From contig NZ_JAAKDT010000023.1 in the NCBI RefSeq assembly GCF_011038785.1, positions 1-46,615 of the forward strand: a stretch of 46,615 bases of DNA. Direction: 5' to 3'. The notes below the pieces were generated by a model that was not told the DNA's origin, searched no databases, and saw only the letters and a list, made by a program, of their open reading frames with translations. This DNA comes from Parabacteroides sp. ZJ-118 (GTDB taxonomy: Bacteria; Bacteroidota; Bacteroidia; Bacteroidales; Tannerellaceae). A program made the position numbers and the translations under genes. Positions 36,722 through 44,953 of this stretch are shown piece by piece (position 1 is the first letter of the stretch; every line of letters begins with the position of its first letter).

Positions 36722-38008
36722 TTACAGCCCGAACACCTCCTTAATCTTATCTACATAGTCAAGCTTCTCCCAGGTGAATAACTCCACGTCACAAGTAATC
36801 GGCTCCTGCGAATAACGGGAAGAGAATGTCTTCGTAACAGTTTGAGGCTCGCGTCCCATATGACCATAAGAGGCGGTCTCGAAATAAATCGGGTTACGCA
36901 ATTTCAAACGCTCCTCGATCGCTTTCGGGCGCATATCAAAGAGGTCCCAAATCTTAGCGGCGATCTCTCCGTCTGTCATATTCACCTTCGCACGGCCAAA
37001 AGTATTCACGAAAATATTCATCGGTTTAGCCACACCGATCGCATAAGAAACCTGTACCAGCATCTCATCCGCCACACCGGCGGCAACCATATTTTTAGCG
37101 ATATGACGAGCGGCGTAAGCAGCCGAACGGTCCACCTTGGAAGGATCCTTCCCTGAGAAAGCGCCACCGCCGTGAGCGCCTTTGCCACCGTATGTATCTA
37201 CGATGATCTTACGACCGGTCAGACCGGTATCACCATGAGGGCCGCCGATCACGAACTTACCGGTCGGATTCACATGATAAATGATGCTATCATTAAACAA
37301 AGCCTGTACATGAGCCGGATATTGAGCCTTCACACGAGGAATCAATATCTTCTTCACATCAGAGGCGATCCTCTTTTGCATAGCTTCATCCGCTTCCTTC
37401 TGCGAAATACCTTTCGGACCGATAAACTCGTCATGCTGCGTAGATACCACAATCGTATCAATGCGCAACGGTTTACCGTTATCCTCATATTCAATCGTAA
37501 CCTGACTCTTAGCGTCCGGACGCAAATAAGGCATCAAATCCGGTTCTTCCTTACGGATCTTCGCCAATACCCGTAATAAAGTATGAGATAAGTCCAACGC
37601 CAAAGGCATGTAATTCTCAGTCTCATGGGTCGCATAACCGAACATCATACCTTGGTCGCCGGCACCCTGCTCATAGGGATCCGCACGCTCCACGCCACGA
37701 TTGATGTCGCCACTCTGCTCATGGATAGAAGAGAACACACCACATGATTTCGCTTCAAACTGGTACTCGCTTTTCGTGTAACCAATCTTCTCGATCACGC
37801 CACGCGCCACTTCCTGCACATCCACATACGCACTTGATTTAACTTCTCCAGCCAAGACAACCTGTCCGGTTGTAACAAGGGTTTCGCACGCGACTTTCGA
37901 ATTCTTGTCATACGCCAAGAACTCATCCAGCAAAGCATCCGATATTTGATCGGCTACTTTATCGGGGTGCCCTTCAGACACCGATTCGGAGGTGAATAAA
38001 TAACTCAT
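36722..38008 (-). CDS. metK: S-adenosylmethionine synthetase
   Basis: MetK makes S-adenosylmethionine from Met and ATP. The 428-residue protein starts at ATG 38008 ([21 protein letters not shown]); the frame is open 23 codons further but that part is A/T-rich repeat sequence. Family signatures are [18 protein letters not shown] (about 12-29), [12 protein letters not shown], and [22 protein letters not shown]. It has its own promoter and a SAM-II-like riboswitch about 140 bases upstream. It stands alone, downstream of the folK-queA-truB run. Confidence 0.97.
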   Translation of the reverse strand: MSYLFTSESVSEGHPDKVADQISDALLDEFLAYDKNSKVACETLVTTGQVVLAGEVKSSAYVDVQEVARGVIEKIGYTKSEYQFEAKSCGVFSSIHEQSGDINRGVERADPYEQGAGDQGMMFGYATHETENYMPLALDLSHTLLRVLAKIRKEEPDLMPYLRPDAKSQVTIEYEDNGKPLRIDTIVVSTQHDEFIGPKGISQKEADEAMQKRIASDVKKILIPRVKAQYPAHVQALFNDSIIYHVNPTGKFVIGGPHGDTGLTGRKIIVDTYGGKGAHGGGAFSGKDPSKVDRSAAYAARHIAKNMVAAGVADEMLVQVSYAIGVAKPMNIFVNTFGRAKVNMTDGEIAAKIWDLFDMRPKAIEERLKLRNPIYFETASYGHMGREPQTVTKTFSSRYSQEPITCDVELFTWEKLDYVDKIKEVFGL

Positions 38009-38011
38009 CGT

Positions 38012-38044
38012 TTTAAATTGAAAATTGAGAATTGAAAATTGAGA
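38012..38044. repeat. AATTGA-type short repeat, copy 1 (metK leader)
   Basis: A run made of AAAATTGAGAATTG words between metK and its riboswitch. A closely related run is at 38226-38262, so the two bracket the leader and promoter region. It looks like simple-sequence or slipped-strand material. Confidence 0.6.
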
Positions 38045-38149
38045 ACCAAGGGATAAGCCACAGGTCTCGATTGACAATGCCCGTTAGTTATTAATCTATG
38101 ACCGAACTGAACATGGAAGGATTCTTCTGCCGGACGGCTATGGAAAAGA

Positions 38150-38205
38150 ATATGTTTTTAGCATTTTTTCCCGTGGTTGCAAGCAATACAAATCTATCCA
38201 CGTCA
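38150..38205 (-). ncRNA. SAM-II-like riboswitch upstream of metK
   Basis: On the minus strand this region reads, in order: ACGUGG (38203-38198), GAUUUG, seven or so bases, CUUGCAA, CCACG (38176-38172), an A-rich linker, and GCUAAAA (38162-38156). These are the SAM-II (SAM-alpha) elements in their known order: P1 ACGUGG with CCACG(G), the GAUUUG...UUGCAA loop of the expected 18-base length, and the GCUAAA joining segment that contacts SAM. I could not place the second (pseudoknot) helix with confidence. The gene regulated is metK, 142 bases downstream, a typical SAM-dependent target. Confidence 0.7.
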
Positions 38206-38214
38206 ATTCACCCG

Positions 38215-38222
38215 CGAAGATA
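38215..38222 (-). promoter_or_regulatory. -7 box of the metK promoter
   Basis: TATCTTCG at 38222-38215 on the minus strand (a TAnnTTTG variant). A start about 7 bases later, near 38208, would put the first P1 strand of the riboswitch almost at the 5' end of the RNA. A -33 box is not clear; a weak TTTC is at 38243-38240. Confidence 0.5.
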
Positions 38223-38225
38223 GCG

Positions 38226-38262
38226 AATAATTGAGAATTGAAAGCTGAAAATTGAGAATTAT
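38226..38262. repeat. AATTGA-type short repeat, copy 2
   Basis: AATTGAGAATTGAAAGCTG followed by AAAATTGAGAATT, related to the run at 38012-38044. It overlaps the last codons of the small basic protein gene and the presumed -33 region of the metK promoter. Confidence 0.55.
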
Positions 38263-38453
38263 TTCTTCCTTTTGGAATTGCGTAAGGCTTTTTTATATTT
38301 AAAGCCGGCCTTCCATTTCGCGGAATCAGACCCGTGTGTCCCTCTCAAAAAATCAGAGAACTTAATTTTCTTTCCATTCGGATCTACCGCCTCGCTTTTC
38401 GCTTTCTTAAAAACGATCCCTTGCGTCATCGCTTTATTAATTTCCTCATTCAT
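38259..38453 (-). CDS. Small basic protein of unknown function
   Basis: A 64-residue protein, MNEEINKAMTQGIVFKKAKSEAVDPNG..., with a basic C-terminus (KAGFKYKKALRNSKRKK). It has no signal peptide or membrane segment. I do not recognise a family. The gene is 30 bases after folK in the same direction and its codon use looks normal, so I think it is real. It may bind nucleic acid, from its charge only. Confidence 0.6.
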   Translation of the reverse strand: MNEEINKAMTQGIVFKKAKSEAVDPNGKKIKFSDFLRGTHGSDSAKWKAGFKYKKALRNSKRKK

Positions 38454-38483
38454 AACTCAAATCTCGTAGTTCATAATTAAAAC

Positions 38484-38942
38484 TTATAATTCGGATAAAA
38501 GTTCACGCATCGTCTTACCTAACACGGGATGTTTGACGGACGGAGCGACTTCTGCCAACGGTTCCATAACGAACAACCGCTTGTGCATCAGCGGATGCGG
38601 CAGTGTCAGCCTCTCCGTATGTATGACTTGCTCATCCACCATCAACAGATCGATATCGATGATACGGTCCTGATACGCGCCGTCACTTTTCTCGATACGT
38701 CCCATCTCGATCTCGATCAAACGGGTAGCATCTAATAAATCCATCGAGGAAAGTTCCGTCGTCATAACGATCACAGCGTTCAAGAAAGTGTTGTCCGATT
38801 CAAACCCCCAAGGCTCCGTCTCATACACATCAGAAAGGGCGAGAACATCTCCCACCCTTTCAGCCAACAGCGCCGCCGCTGTCACCAAATTCCCTCGTTT
38901 ATTACCTACGTTCGTACCCAATCCAAGGTAAGCTGTCGCCAT
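38484..38942 (-). CDS. folK: 2-amino-4-hydroxy-6-hydroxymethyldihydropteridine pyrophosphokinase
   Basis: FolK transfers pyrophosphate from ATP to the pterin in folate synthesis. The 152 residues start MATAYLGLGTNVGNKRGNL and have the HPPK motif DRIIDIDLLMVDEQV near residue 92, with the ATP/Mg-binding Asp pair in DIDL, then LTLPHPLMHKRLFVMEPLAEVAP. It is 10 bases downstream of queA. Confidence 0.96.
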   Translation of the reverse strand: MATAYLGLGTNVGNKRGNLVTAAALLAERVGDVLALSDVYETEPWGFESDNTFLNAVIVMTTELSSMDLLDATRLIEIEMGRIEKSDGAYQDRIIDIDLLMVDEQVIHTERLTLPHPLMHKRLFVMEPLAEVAPSVKHPVLGKTMRELLSEL

Positions 38943-38952
38943 AGAAACCGGA

Positions 38953-40002
38953 TTAAAGGATTAGCATAGCGTCACCGTAAGCGCCAAAACGATATTTCTC
39001 CTTCAAAGCGACATCGTAAGCGTCCATGATCAACTCATAACCACCGAAAGAAGCGGTCATCATCAATAAAGTAGACAACGGCATGTGGAAATTTGTCACC
39101 ATGCTGGTAGCTACGCTGAATTCGTATGGAGGGAAGATAAACTTATTCGTCCAGCCCTCGAACTCTTTCAAATGACCATCCGTACTTACGGCCGTCTCGA
39201 TCGCACGCATCACGGAAGTTCCGACCGCGCAAACCTTGTGCCCCTCATCCTTCCCCTTGTTCACGATATCCACCACATCGGCATTTACGACCATTTGCTC
39301 AGAATCCATCTTATGTTTCGTCAAATCCTCCACGTCGATCTCACGGAAATTACCTAAGCCCGAATGCAAAGTCAAGAAAGCGAACAGGCAATCCTTGATC
39401 TCCAACCGTTTCATCAACTCACGACTAAAATGCAATCCCGCGGCAGGGGCTACAACCGCACCTTCTTCCGCGGCGAAAATATTCTGGTAACGATCCTCGT
39501 CTTCCGGTTCCACCTCACGTTCGATATACTTAGGCAGCGGAGTCTCCCCCAAGGCATACAAGGCCTTCTTAAACTCGTCGTGGCTCCCGTCATACAAGAA
39601 ACGGAGCGTACGACCCCGCGAAGTCGTATTATCGATTACCTCTGCGACCATGGAATCATCCTCGCCAAAGTATAACTTATTACCGATACGGATCTTACGA
39701 GCCGGATCCACCAACACATCCCACAAACGTAAGTCCTCGTTCAGCTCGCGCAACAAGAACACCTCGATACGCGCCCCTGTTTTCTCCTTGTTGCCGTACA
39801 AGCGAGCGGGGAAAACTTTCGTGTTATTGAAGATAAACACGTCACCTTTTCCATAATAGTCTAGAATATCCTTGAACTCGCGGTGCTCGATCTCACCCGT
39901 ATCCCGATGAACGACCATCAACCTCGACTCATCTCTGTTCTTCGCCGGATGTAAAGCGATTAATTCCGACGGCAAGTTAAATTTGAATTTCGAAAGCTTC
40001 AT
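38953..40002 (-). CDS. queA: S-adenosylmethionine:tRNA ribosyltransferase-isomerase
   Basis: QueA adds the SAM ribosyl group to make epoxyqueuosine in tRNA. The 349-residue protein begins [20 protein letters not shown] and contains [31 protein letters not shown], and FITNFH-like [14 protein letters not shown] near the C-terminus. It uses SAM, so its position one gene away from metK's neighbourhood is worth noting. It is 12 bases after truB. Confidence 0.97.
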   Translation of the reverse strand: MKLSKFKFNLPSELIALHPAKNRDESRLMVVHRDTGEIEHREFKDILDYYGKGDVFIFNNTKVFPARLYGNKEKTGARIEVFLLRELNEDLRLWDVLVDPARKIRIGNKLYFGEDDSMVAEVIDNTTSRGRTLRFLYDGSHDEFKKALYALGETPLPKYIEREVEPEDEDRYQNIFAAEEGAVVAPAAGLHFSRELMKRLEIKDCLFAFLTLHSGLGNFREIDVEDLTKHKMDSEQMVVNADVVDIVNKGKDEGHKVCAVGTSVMRAIETAVSTDGHLKEFEGWTNKFIFPPYEFSVATSMVTNFHMPLSTLLMMTASFGGYELIMDAYDVALKEKYRFGAYGDAMLIL

Positions 40003-40014
40003 AATGCACTCTAT

Positions 40015-40722
40015 TTATTTTTCTTCCTCTACTTTTACCACATTCTTCTCTAAGAAATCGTCGATCTCCTCCGGAGGCATACACATATCCAAGGTTACCT
40101 CTCCGACGCGAGTCCGTTCCAAACCAATCAAATGAGCGCCGGAATCCAAGGCCTTCCCAATATCCCGAGCCAACGCGCGAATATAGGTACCTTTGCTACA
40201 TACCACCCGTATCTTTATAACAGGCAAGTCGCACTCCAGCAACTCCAGTTCGTCTATAACCAACGTCTTGGATTTTAGCTCAACTTCCTCTCCTTTCCGG
40301 GCTAGCTCATAAGCACGCTTACCTTCCACCTTACAAGCGGAGAACACCGGGGGAATCTGTTGGATCGTACCCACGAATGTCTTTAAAACCTCCTCCACGA
40401 ACTCACGGGTTATATGTTCCGTCGGATACACAGCGTCTATCTCTTTCTCCAAGTCGAAAGATGGAGTAGTCTCTCCCAACTTCAACGTAGCGACATACTC
40501 CTTCGTCTGATGTTGAAACTCATCGATCCGCTTCGTAGCCCTTCCGGTACAAACGATCATCACACCTGTAGCCAAGGGATCCAGAGTTCCCGCATGTCCA
40601 ACTTTAATCTTCTTTACCTTCAGTTTCCGGCTTAGCTTATAGCGAAATTTATTGACTAAGTCAAATGAAGTCCACGTTAGCGGTTTATTAAAATATACAA
40701 TCTCTCCAGCTATAAAATCCAT
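40015..40722 (-). CDS. truB: tRNA pseudouridine55 synthase
   Basis: TruB makes pseudouridine-55 in the T-loop. The 235 residues contain the catalytic motif GHAGTLDPLATGVM with the active Asp (about residue 47), KRIDEFQHQTKEY, and the C-terminal KGTYIRALARDIG. The long family PUA domain is absent, as in many Bacteroidetes. It is 3 bases after uppP. Confidence 0.97.
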   Translation of the reverse strand: MDFIAGEIVYFNKPLTWTSFDLVNKFRYKLSRKLKVKKIKVGHAGTLDPLATGVMIVCTGRATKRIDEFQHQTKEYVATLKLGETTPSFDLEKEIDAVYPTEHITREFVEEVLKTFVGTIQQIPPVFSACKVEGKRAYELARKGEEVELKSKTLVIDELELLECDLPVIKIRVVCSKGTYIRALARDIGKALDSGAHLIGLERTRVGEVTLDMCMPPEEIDDFLEKNVVKVEEEK

Positions 40723-40725
40723 CCT

Positions 40726-41526
40726 TTATTTCAGTAACGTACAAGCGATTGTCGCCAATCCCGCGATCGCGCAATAGATGGCGAAATAAATCAGTTTGCC
40801 CTTTTTCACGATGTTGATCATCCATTTACAAGCCACACAACCGGATACGAAAGCGGCCACGAAACCTATCGCCAATGATAATGCGGGAATGTCTCCGGCC
40901 ACATCTTCCCCTTTCACCATCTTCATTACGTCCAGCAACGCCTCTCCTAAGATCGGGGGAATTACCATCAGGAAAGAGAACTGGGCCAGTTTCGCCTTAT
41001 TATTTCCCAATAACAAACCGGTAGCGATCGTTGATCCGGAACGTGACAAGCCCGGCATCACGGCGCAAGCCTGAGCCAGACCGATGATAAAAGCATCTTT
41101 CATCGAGATCGACTCTTTCTGGCGCGGTTTGGCATAATACGAAAATGCCAGCAAAGCCGCCGTCAATAGCAGCATGCAACCAACGATCAATAAACCCGAT
41201 CCAAAGACTTGTTCGACCGTATCTTTAAAGAATACCCCAACGATCCCGATCGGAATCATGGAGATCAAGATATTGATCACATACTTCGCCTCCGCGTTCA
41301 TCTGAAATTTAAACAAACCGCGGAATATCCAATCGGTTTCCTTCCACAAAACCACCAACGTACTGAATACGGTCGCCACATGCACGACGATCGTAAACGC
41401 AAGATTTTCCTCTCCCTCTACACCAAACAAAGCTGAGCCGATCGCTAAATGACCGCTACTGCTCACTGGCAGATATTCGGTCAACCCCTGTACGATACCC
41501 AGTATCAAGGCCTCTACCCCACTCAT
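40726..41526 (-). CDS. uppP: Undecaprenyl-diphosphatase (UppP/BacA)
   Basis: UppP recycles the C55 lipid carrier for cell-wall and surface polysaccharide synthesis. The 266-residue membrane protein has the family motifs [16 protein letters not shown] (about residues 13-28) and [10 protein letters not shown] (about 158-167), and around eight membrane segments. Its ATG overlaps the DUF3098 stop by 4 bases (ATGA). Bacitracin resistance is a known property of the family. Confidence 0.97.
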   Translation of the reverse strand: MSGVEALILGIVQGLTEYLPVSSSGHLAIGSALFGVEGEENLAFTIVVHVATVFSTLVVLWKETDWIFRGLFKFQMNAEAKYVINILISMIPIGIVGVFFKDTVEQVFGSGLLIVGCMLLLTAALLAFSYYAKPRQKESISMKDAFIIGLAQACAVMPGLSRSGSTIATGLLLGNNKAKLAQFSFLMVIPPILGEALLDVMKMVKGEDVAGDIPALSLAIGFVAAFVSGCVACKWMINIVKKGKLIYFAIYCAIAGLATIACTLLK

Positions 41527-41762
41527 TCTGTTATTCCTTTATCTTTGCTATTCTTCAAGATTCCAAAAATCATCATCACGAAACCGATAACCGTAACCAC
41601 CGGAGCCACCACGATACGGCGTGCGCTGAATATATCCGGATCGAACGTGTTATCCCCAGAACCTCCACCACTCATCAATACGAAACCCAGCACGATACAG
41701 GCAACTGCAACGGCGATCAGTATAAAATTCTCCTTTCCGAAAGCAAAATCTCTTTTAGCCAT
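41523..41762 (-). CDS. DUF3098 family membrane protein
   Basis: Start at ATG 41762 (79 residues, [22 protein letters not shown]); the frame is open to a TTG at 41771. Two membrane segments (about residues 13-32 and 50-70) with the [19 protein letters not shown] linker between them match the Bacteroidetes DUF3098 family. Function unknown. It overlaps uppP and is followed upstream by ftsX, so it is in the same cell-envelope run. Confidence 0.88.
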   Translation of the reverse strand: MAKRDFAFGKENFILIAVAVACIVLGFVLMSGGGSGDNTFDPDIFSARRIVVAPVVTVIGFVMMIFGILKNSKDKGITE

Positions 41763-41789
41763 CTTTCTCAACTCTTTATTATTCGTACA

Positions 41790-42668
41790 TTAAATATAAT
41801 ACAACTTGTCGCCCTCCATCCGCAAATATTTATTCACGGCAAGAATGGTCGCGATCACGGACAAGACAATACCTAAAGCAAACACTGCCACATAGACCAA
41901 TAGTAACGCTTGCATATCCAATAGCTGGATAAAACCTTTCAATTCATTTTGCAAATAATATAACGCCCCGGTTAGCATCCATATTGCCAATACAGAGGCG
42001 AAAATGCCACTTACTATGTTATATTTCACAAAAGGCCTACGTATAAAGCCGGAGGTAGCTCCCACCAGCTTCATCGTATGAATCAAGAATCGTTTGGAAT
42101 AAATCAACAGGCGAATCGTATTACTGACCAACACGAACGAGATGATCATCAGTACCGCCGCCAAGGTAAGCAGGATCAAGCTCAGCCGATTCATATTATT
42201 ATGGACCATCTCCATCATATCCTTTCGGTAAAGCAGCTCCGAGACCGACGTATAGTTCCTGATCTTCTTCTCTATCACCTGGAGGCTATCGGGATTGGCG
42301 TACTCCGAACGCAGTTTCACCTCGATCGAGGCCTGTAAAGGGTTAAAGCCTAAGAAGGTTTCCGGGTTCTCGCCCAGTTCCTCCTCCAACTCTTTCGCGG
42401 CTTGCTCTTTCGATATATACTCGGTTGATTTTATAAAAGGGAGAGCGTCCAAGCTCTTCTGCATTTTCTTTATCTCAGTCTCTTTTTGATTATCTTTCAG
42501 CACGATGGAGAAAGACAGGTTCTCTTTCACATAAACGGAGAGTTTATTCCCCAACATCCCTATCAATAGAATGAGTCCTAGCAAGAATAGTACCAAGGAG
42601 ATACTAATAACAGACGTAAGCCGGGAGTTAAAGAAAGAAACAGAACTAACTTTTTTATTTTCAGCCAT
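41790..42668 (-). CDS. ftsX: Cell division protein FtsX
   Basis: FtsX is the membrane partner of the ATPase FtsE in septal peptidoglycan hydrolase control. The 292-residue protein has the FtsX layout: one N-terminal membrane segment (about residues 17-40), a periplasmic domain (with LDALPFIKSTEYISKEQAAKELEEELG), then three more membrane segments (about 165-285). FtsE is not adjacent; in Bacteroidetes ftsE and ftsX are often apart. It is the first gene of the run down to metK. Confidence 0.93.
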   Translation of the reverse strand: MAENKKVSSVSFFNSRLTSVISISLVLFLLGLILLIGMLGNKLSVYVKENLSFSIVLKDNQKETEIKKMQKSLDALPFIKSTEYISKEQAAKELEEELGENPETFLGFNPLQASIEVKLRSEYANPDSLQVIEKKIRNYTSVSELLYRKDMMEMVHNNMNRLSLILLTLAAVLMIISFVLVSNTIRLLIYSKRFLIHTMKLVGATSGFIRRPFVKYNIVSGIFASVLAIWMLTGALYYLQNELKGFIQLLDMQALLLVYVAVFALGIVLSVIATILAVNKYLRMEGDKLYYI

Positions 42669-42805
42669 CAGACTCTACTTATTAACGTTAAATAAATTAA
42701 GGAGATGCGTACAGAGAACACACCTCCCAATTTTCTTGCAAAAGAACGAATAAAATAAGTAAGCCAAAAGGGTTTTAGAATATTTAACCTCTACATCAGC
42801 CTACC

Positions 42806-42845
42806 GCGAGATTGGCGCATGCGAGACGAATGTCGCCAATCTCGC
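42806..42845. repeat. Inverted repeat between miaB and ftsX
   Basis: GCGAGATTGGCG (42806-42817) pairs perfectly with CGCCAATCTCGC (42834-42845) over a 16-base loop. It lies in the 209-base gap after the miaB stop and before ftsX. There is no T-run, so a simple terminator is doubtful; it may be a mRNA 3' end hairpin or an REP-like element. Confidence 0.6.
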
Positions 42846-42877
42846 TCGAAATGGAACGTATTGGCGTTCTCTTTCTC

Positions 42878-44251
42878 TTATTCCTCCACAGGCTCCCCGA
42901 ACAGGGTAGCCGAGGAAGCCTTATGAATCTTGACTTTTATGAATTGGCCTACGTGATAGTTCTTCTTGTCAAAGATAACCACCTTGTTTTGGCTGGTTCG
43001 TCCGAACAACTGCTCACGGGAACGTTTGGAGAATCCTTCGATCAGGACCTCGAAAGTCTTGCCTATATCCCGCACGTTACTTTCCTCGGACAACCTGTTT
43101 TGCAAATCGATCATACCTTGCAAACGGCGTACCTTCTCTTCTTCCGGCACATTATCCGCCAAATGGCTGGCGGCGTATGTACCCGGACGTTCAGAATACT
43201 TAAACAAGAAAGCGCTATCATATCCCACTTCACGCATCAAGGATAAAGTCTCTTGATAATCCTCCTCGGTCTCGGAATGGAAACCACAGAATAAATCGGT
43301 CGAGATCGCGCAATCCGGTATGATCCGACGGATCGCCGCTATACGGTCCAGATACCATTCACGGGTATATTTACGATTCATGACCTTCAAGACGCGGCTG
43401 CTGCCGGATTGGGCGGGCAGATGGATAAACTTACAGATATTGTCGTTCGCGGCAATCACACGTAAGGTATCATCGCTCATGTCCTTCGGATGAGAGGTCG
43501 TAAAACGAATCCGCATATCGGGAACCTCTTTCGCCACACGATCCAACAAGATCGGGAAGGTTAGGGTCTCTCCTTCCTTCTCGAAAGAATAGGAGTTTAC
43601 ATTTTGTCCCAACAACGTAACTTCCTTAAAGCCTTTCTCTCGCATATCCCGTATCTCATTCAAGATACTCTCGGTATCCCGGCTACGCTCGCGTCCTCTT
43701 GTATAAGGTACGATACAATAGGTACAGAAATTGTTACAACCGCGCATAATAGACACGAAACCGGAGATATGTACGCCCGGCAGCTTCAAAGGGATAACAT
43801 CCTTATAAGTCTCTTGGGTAGAAAGCTCCACGTTGATCGCTTTCTCTCCGCGCTCTACCGCTCCCACCAAGTTCGGCAAGTCCAGATAAGAATCCGGTCC
43901 TACCACCAAGTCGGCATGATGCACATGGATCAGGTCTTCCTTCACCCGCTCGGCCATACATCCCAATACGCCGATAATTAATGACCTCTTTTTCCGTTTT
44001 AAAGACTGGAAATACTGTAGCCGCCCATAGATTTTCTGTTCGGCGTTGTCGCGGACGGAGCAAGTATTCACGAAGACGGCATCCGCCTCCTCGATATTCT
44101 CCGTCATGCTATAGCCGTCCATCTTCATGATGGAAGCTACGACTTCGCTGTCCGCCACATTCATCTGACAGCCGTAGGTCTCGATAAACAACTTACGTTC
44201 ATTACTTTGGGTGGCGGATTTTAAGTCCGCGCCGTTTCCTTGATTTACCAT
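42878..44251 (-). CDS. miaB: tRNA-2-methylthio-N6-dimethylallyladenosine synthase
   Basis: MiaB is a radical SAM methylthiotransferase acting on A37 of tRNAs. The 457-residue protein has the UPF0004 N-terminal cluster Cys residues (ETYGCQMNVADSE, NTCSVRDNAEQK, LGCMAERV) and the radical SAM CNNFCTYC motif with FCTYCIVPYTRGRE (about residues 170-186), and a C-terminal TRAM domain (about 385-450). N-terminal 20 residues are extra relative to some homologues; an internal start is possible. Its promoter is not clear. Confidence 0.96.
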   Translation of the reverse strand: MVNQGNGADLKSATQSNERKLFIETYGCQMNVADSEVVASIMKMDGYSMTENIEEADAVFVNTCSVRDNAEQKIYGRLQYFQSLKRKKRSLIIGVLGCMAERVKEDLIHVHHADLVVGPDSYLDLPNLVGAVERGEKAINVELSTQETYKDVIPLKLPGVHISGFVSIMRGCNNFCTYCIVPYTRGRERSRDTESILNEIRDMREKGFKEVTLLGQNVNSYSFEKEGETLTFPILLDRVAKEVPDMRIRFTTSHPKDMSDDTLRVIAANDNICKFIHLPAQSGSSRVLKVMNRKYTREWYLDRIAAIRRIIPDCAISTDLFCGFHSETEEDYQETLSLMREVGYDSAFLFKYSERPGTYAASHLADNVPEEEKVRRLQGMIDLQNRLSEESNVRDIGKTFEVLIEGFSKRSREQLFGRTSQNKVVIFDKKNYHVGQFIKVKIHKASSATLFGEPVEE

Positions 44252-44309
44252 ACTTATGTGTTAATAGAATTTAAATAAGTAAGATGCTTAAAAATAATCG
44301 CGCAAATGC

Positions 44310-44340
44310 TTGCACAGTTCAAATTCCTCCGTTACATTTG
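44310..44340 (+). promoter_or_regulatory. Candidate plus-strand promoter of a short transcript
   Basis: TTGC (44310-44313) then 19 bases then TACATTTG (44333-44340), a perfect TAnnTTTG. No gene starts until 44535, and a hairpin with 7-bp stem lies at 44390-44416. Confidence 0.5.
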
Positions 44341-44389
44341 CACTTGAAAAACGTAAATTTTTTCATAGTTAAGGTTTTGGTTAAATCGA

Positions 44390-44416
44390 GTAAGGGTGGC
44401 TGTGAAGTTACCCTTA
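44390..44416 (+). terminator. Hairpin downstream of the 44310 promoter, possible terminator
   Basis: TAAGGGT pairs with ACCCTTA over a 12-base loop; a U-rich stretch (TTCACTTTTATACC) follows. Together with the promoter it could define a small RNA of about 70 bases. It is also just upstream of the 22-bp direct repeat. Confidence 0.35.
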
Positions 44417-44459
44417 TTCACTTTTATACCCATCTGTATTCACTTTTATACCTATCTGA
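44416..44459. repeat. 22-bp tandem direct repeat, two copies
   Basis: ATTCACTTTTATACCCATC at 44416 and ATTCACTTTTATACCTATC at 44438 head two units exactly 22 bases apart, with one mismatch in the first 21 bases. They lie between two plus-strand promoters, upstream of the small membrane protein gene. They may be tandem regulator sites; nothing shows which. Confidence 0.65.
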
Positions 44460-44479
44460 TGTTTTATGGATTCTCCCTT

Positions 44480-44510
44480 TTTCACTTCTCAATTATTCTT
44501 CTTACATTTG
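44480..44510 (+). promoter_or_regulatory. Promoter of the 44535 gene (Bacteroidetes type)
   Basis: TTTC (44480-44483), 19 bases, then TACATTTG (44503-44510). Transcription would begin near 44517, about 18 bases before the ATG. Confidence 0.6.
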
Positions 44511-44534
44511 GAGGTGCAAAAATAATCAAAGTTT

Positions 44535-44852
44535 ATGGATAACGTAGGAGATTGGTTATATATTGTTTTCCTGATTATCGCCGCCGTCAGTGGCTTATTC
44601 GGCTCGAAGGACAAAAAGAAGAAGAGTCGCCCCGATGTATTGAGGCAACCCGAGAGGGAGATTGTACCTAATGACCAGCCAACTGAAGAAAAGGGCTTCC
44701 GGGATATCCCGGATTCCACCGTGCCCCAACCCTCTGTAAAGATGAGTGCCATTAAGGAAGAACCGGGGCTTATGCCGGAAGATACCTTCAGAGACATCGA
44801 GGAATTGAAGAAAGCGATCATTTGCGCGGAGATTCTAAACCGGAAGTATTAA
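44535..44852 (+). CDS. Small membrane-anchored protein of unknown function
   Basis: The 105-residue protein has one N-terminal membrane segment (WLYIVFLIIAAVSGLFG, about residues 7-23), a Lys-rich stop-transfer sequence (SKDKKKKSRP), and a polar, disordered-looking cytosolic tail ending in a helix (FRDIEELKKAIICAEIL). I do not recognise it. It has its own promoter and is 101 bases upstream of the CoA-transferase gene. Confidence 0.75.
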   Translation: MDNVGDWLYIVFLIIAAVSGLFGSKDKKKKSRPDVLRQPEREIVPNDQPTEEKGFRDIPDSTVPQPSVKMSAIKEEPGLMPEDTFRDIEELKKAIICAEILNRKY

Positions 44853-44891
44853 TTTACGCCACACTTATATTCGATTCAGCGTAATTTTATG

Positions 44892-44899
44892 TAAGTTTG
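44892..44899 (+). promoter_or_regulatory. -7 box of the CoA-transferase promoter
   Basis: TAAGTTTG at 44892-44899 is a perfect TAnnTTTG and lies 54 bases before the ATG. The -33 match is poor (TTCG near 44870-44873). Confidence 0.5.
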
Positions 44900-44953
44900 C
44901 GCCCGAAATATTGAACAGTAAGTATTTACCTAAAAACATAAAAACTAATTATC

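Noticed and set aside
44489-44821. A 110-codon minus-strand frame opposite the small membrane protein gene at 44535
   Set aside because: The plus frame has a promoter, a membrane segment and a stop-transfer sequence; the minus frame is low-complexity.
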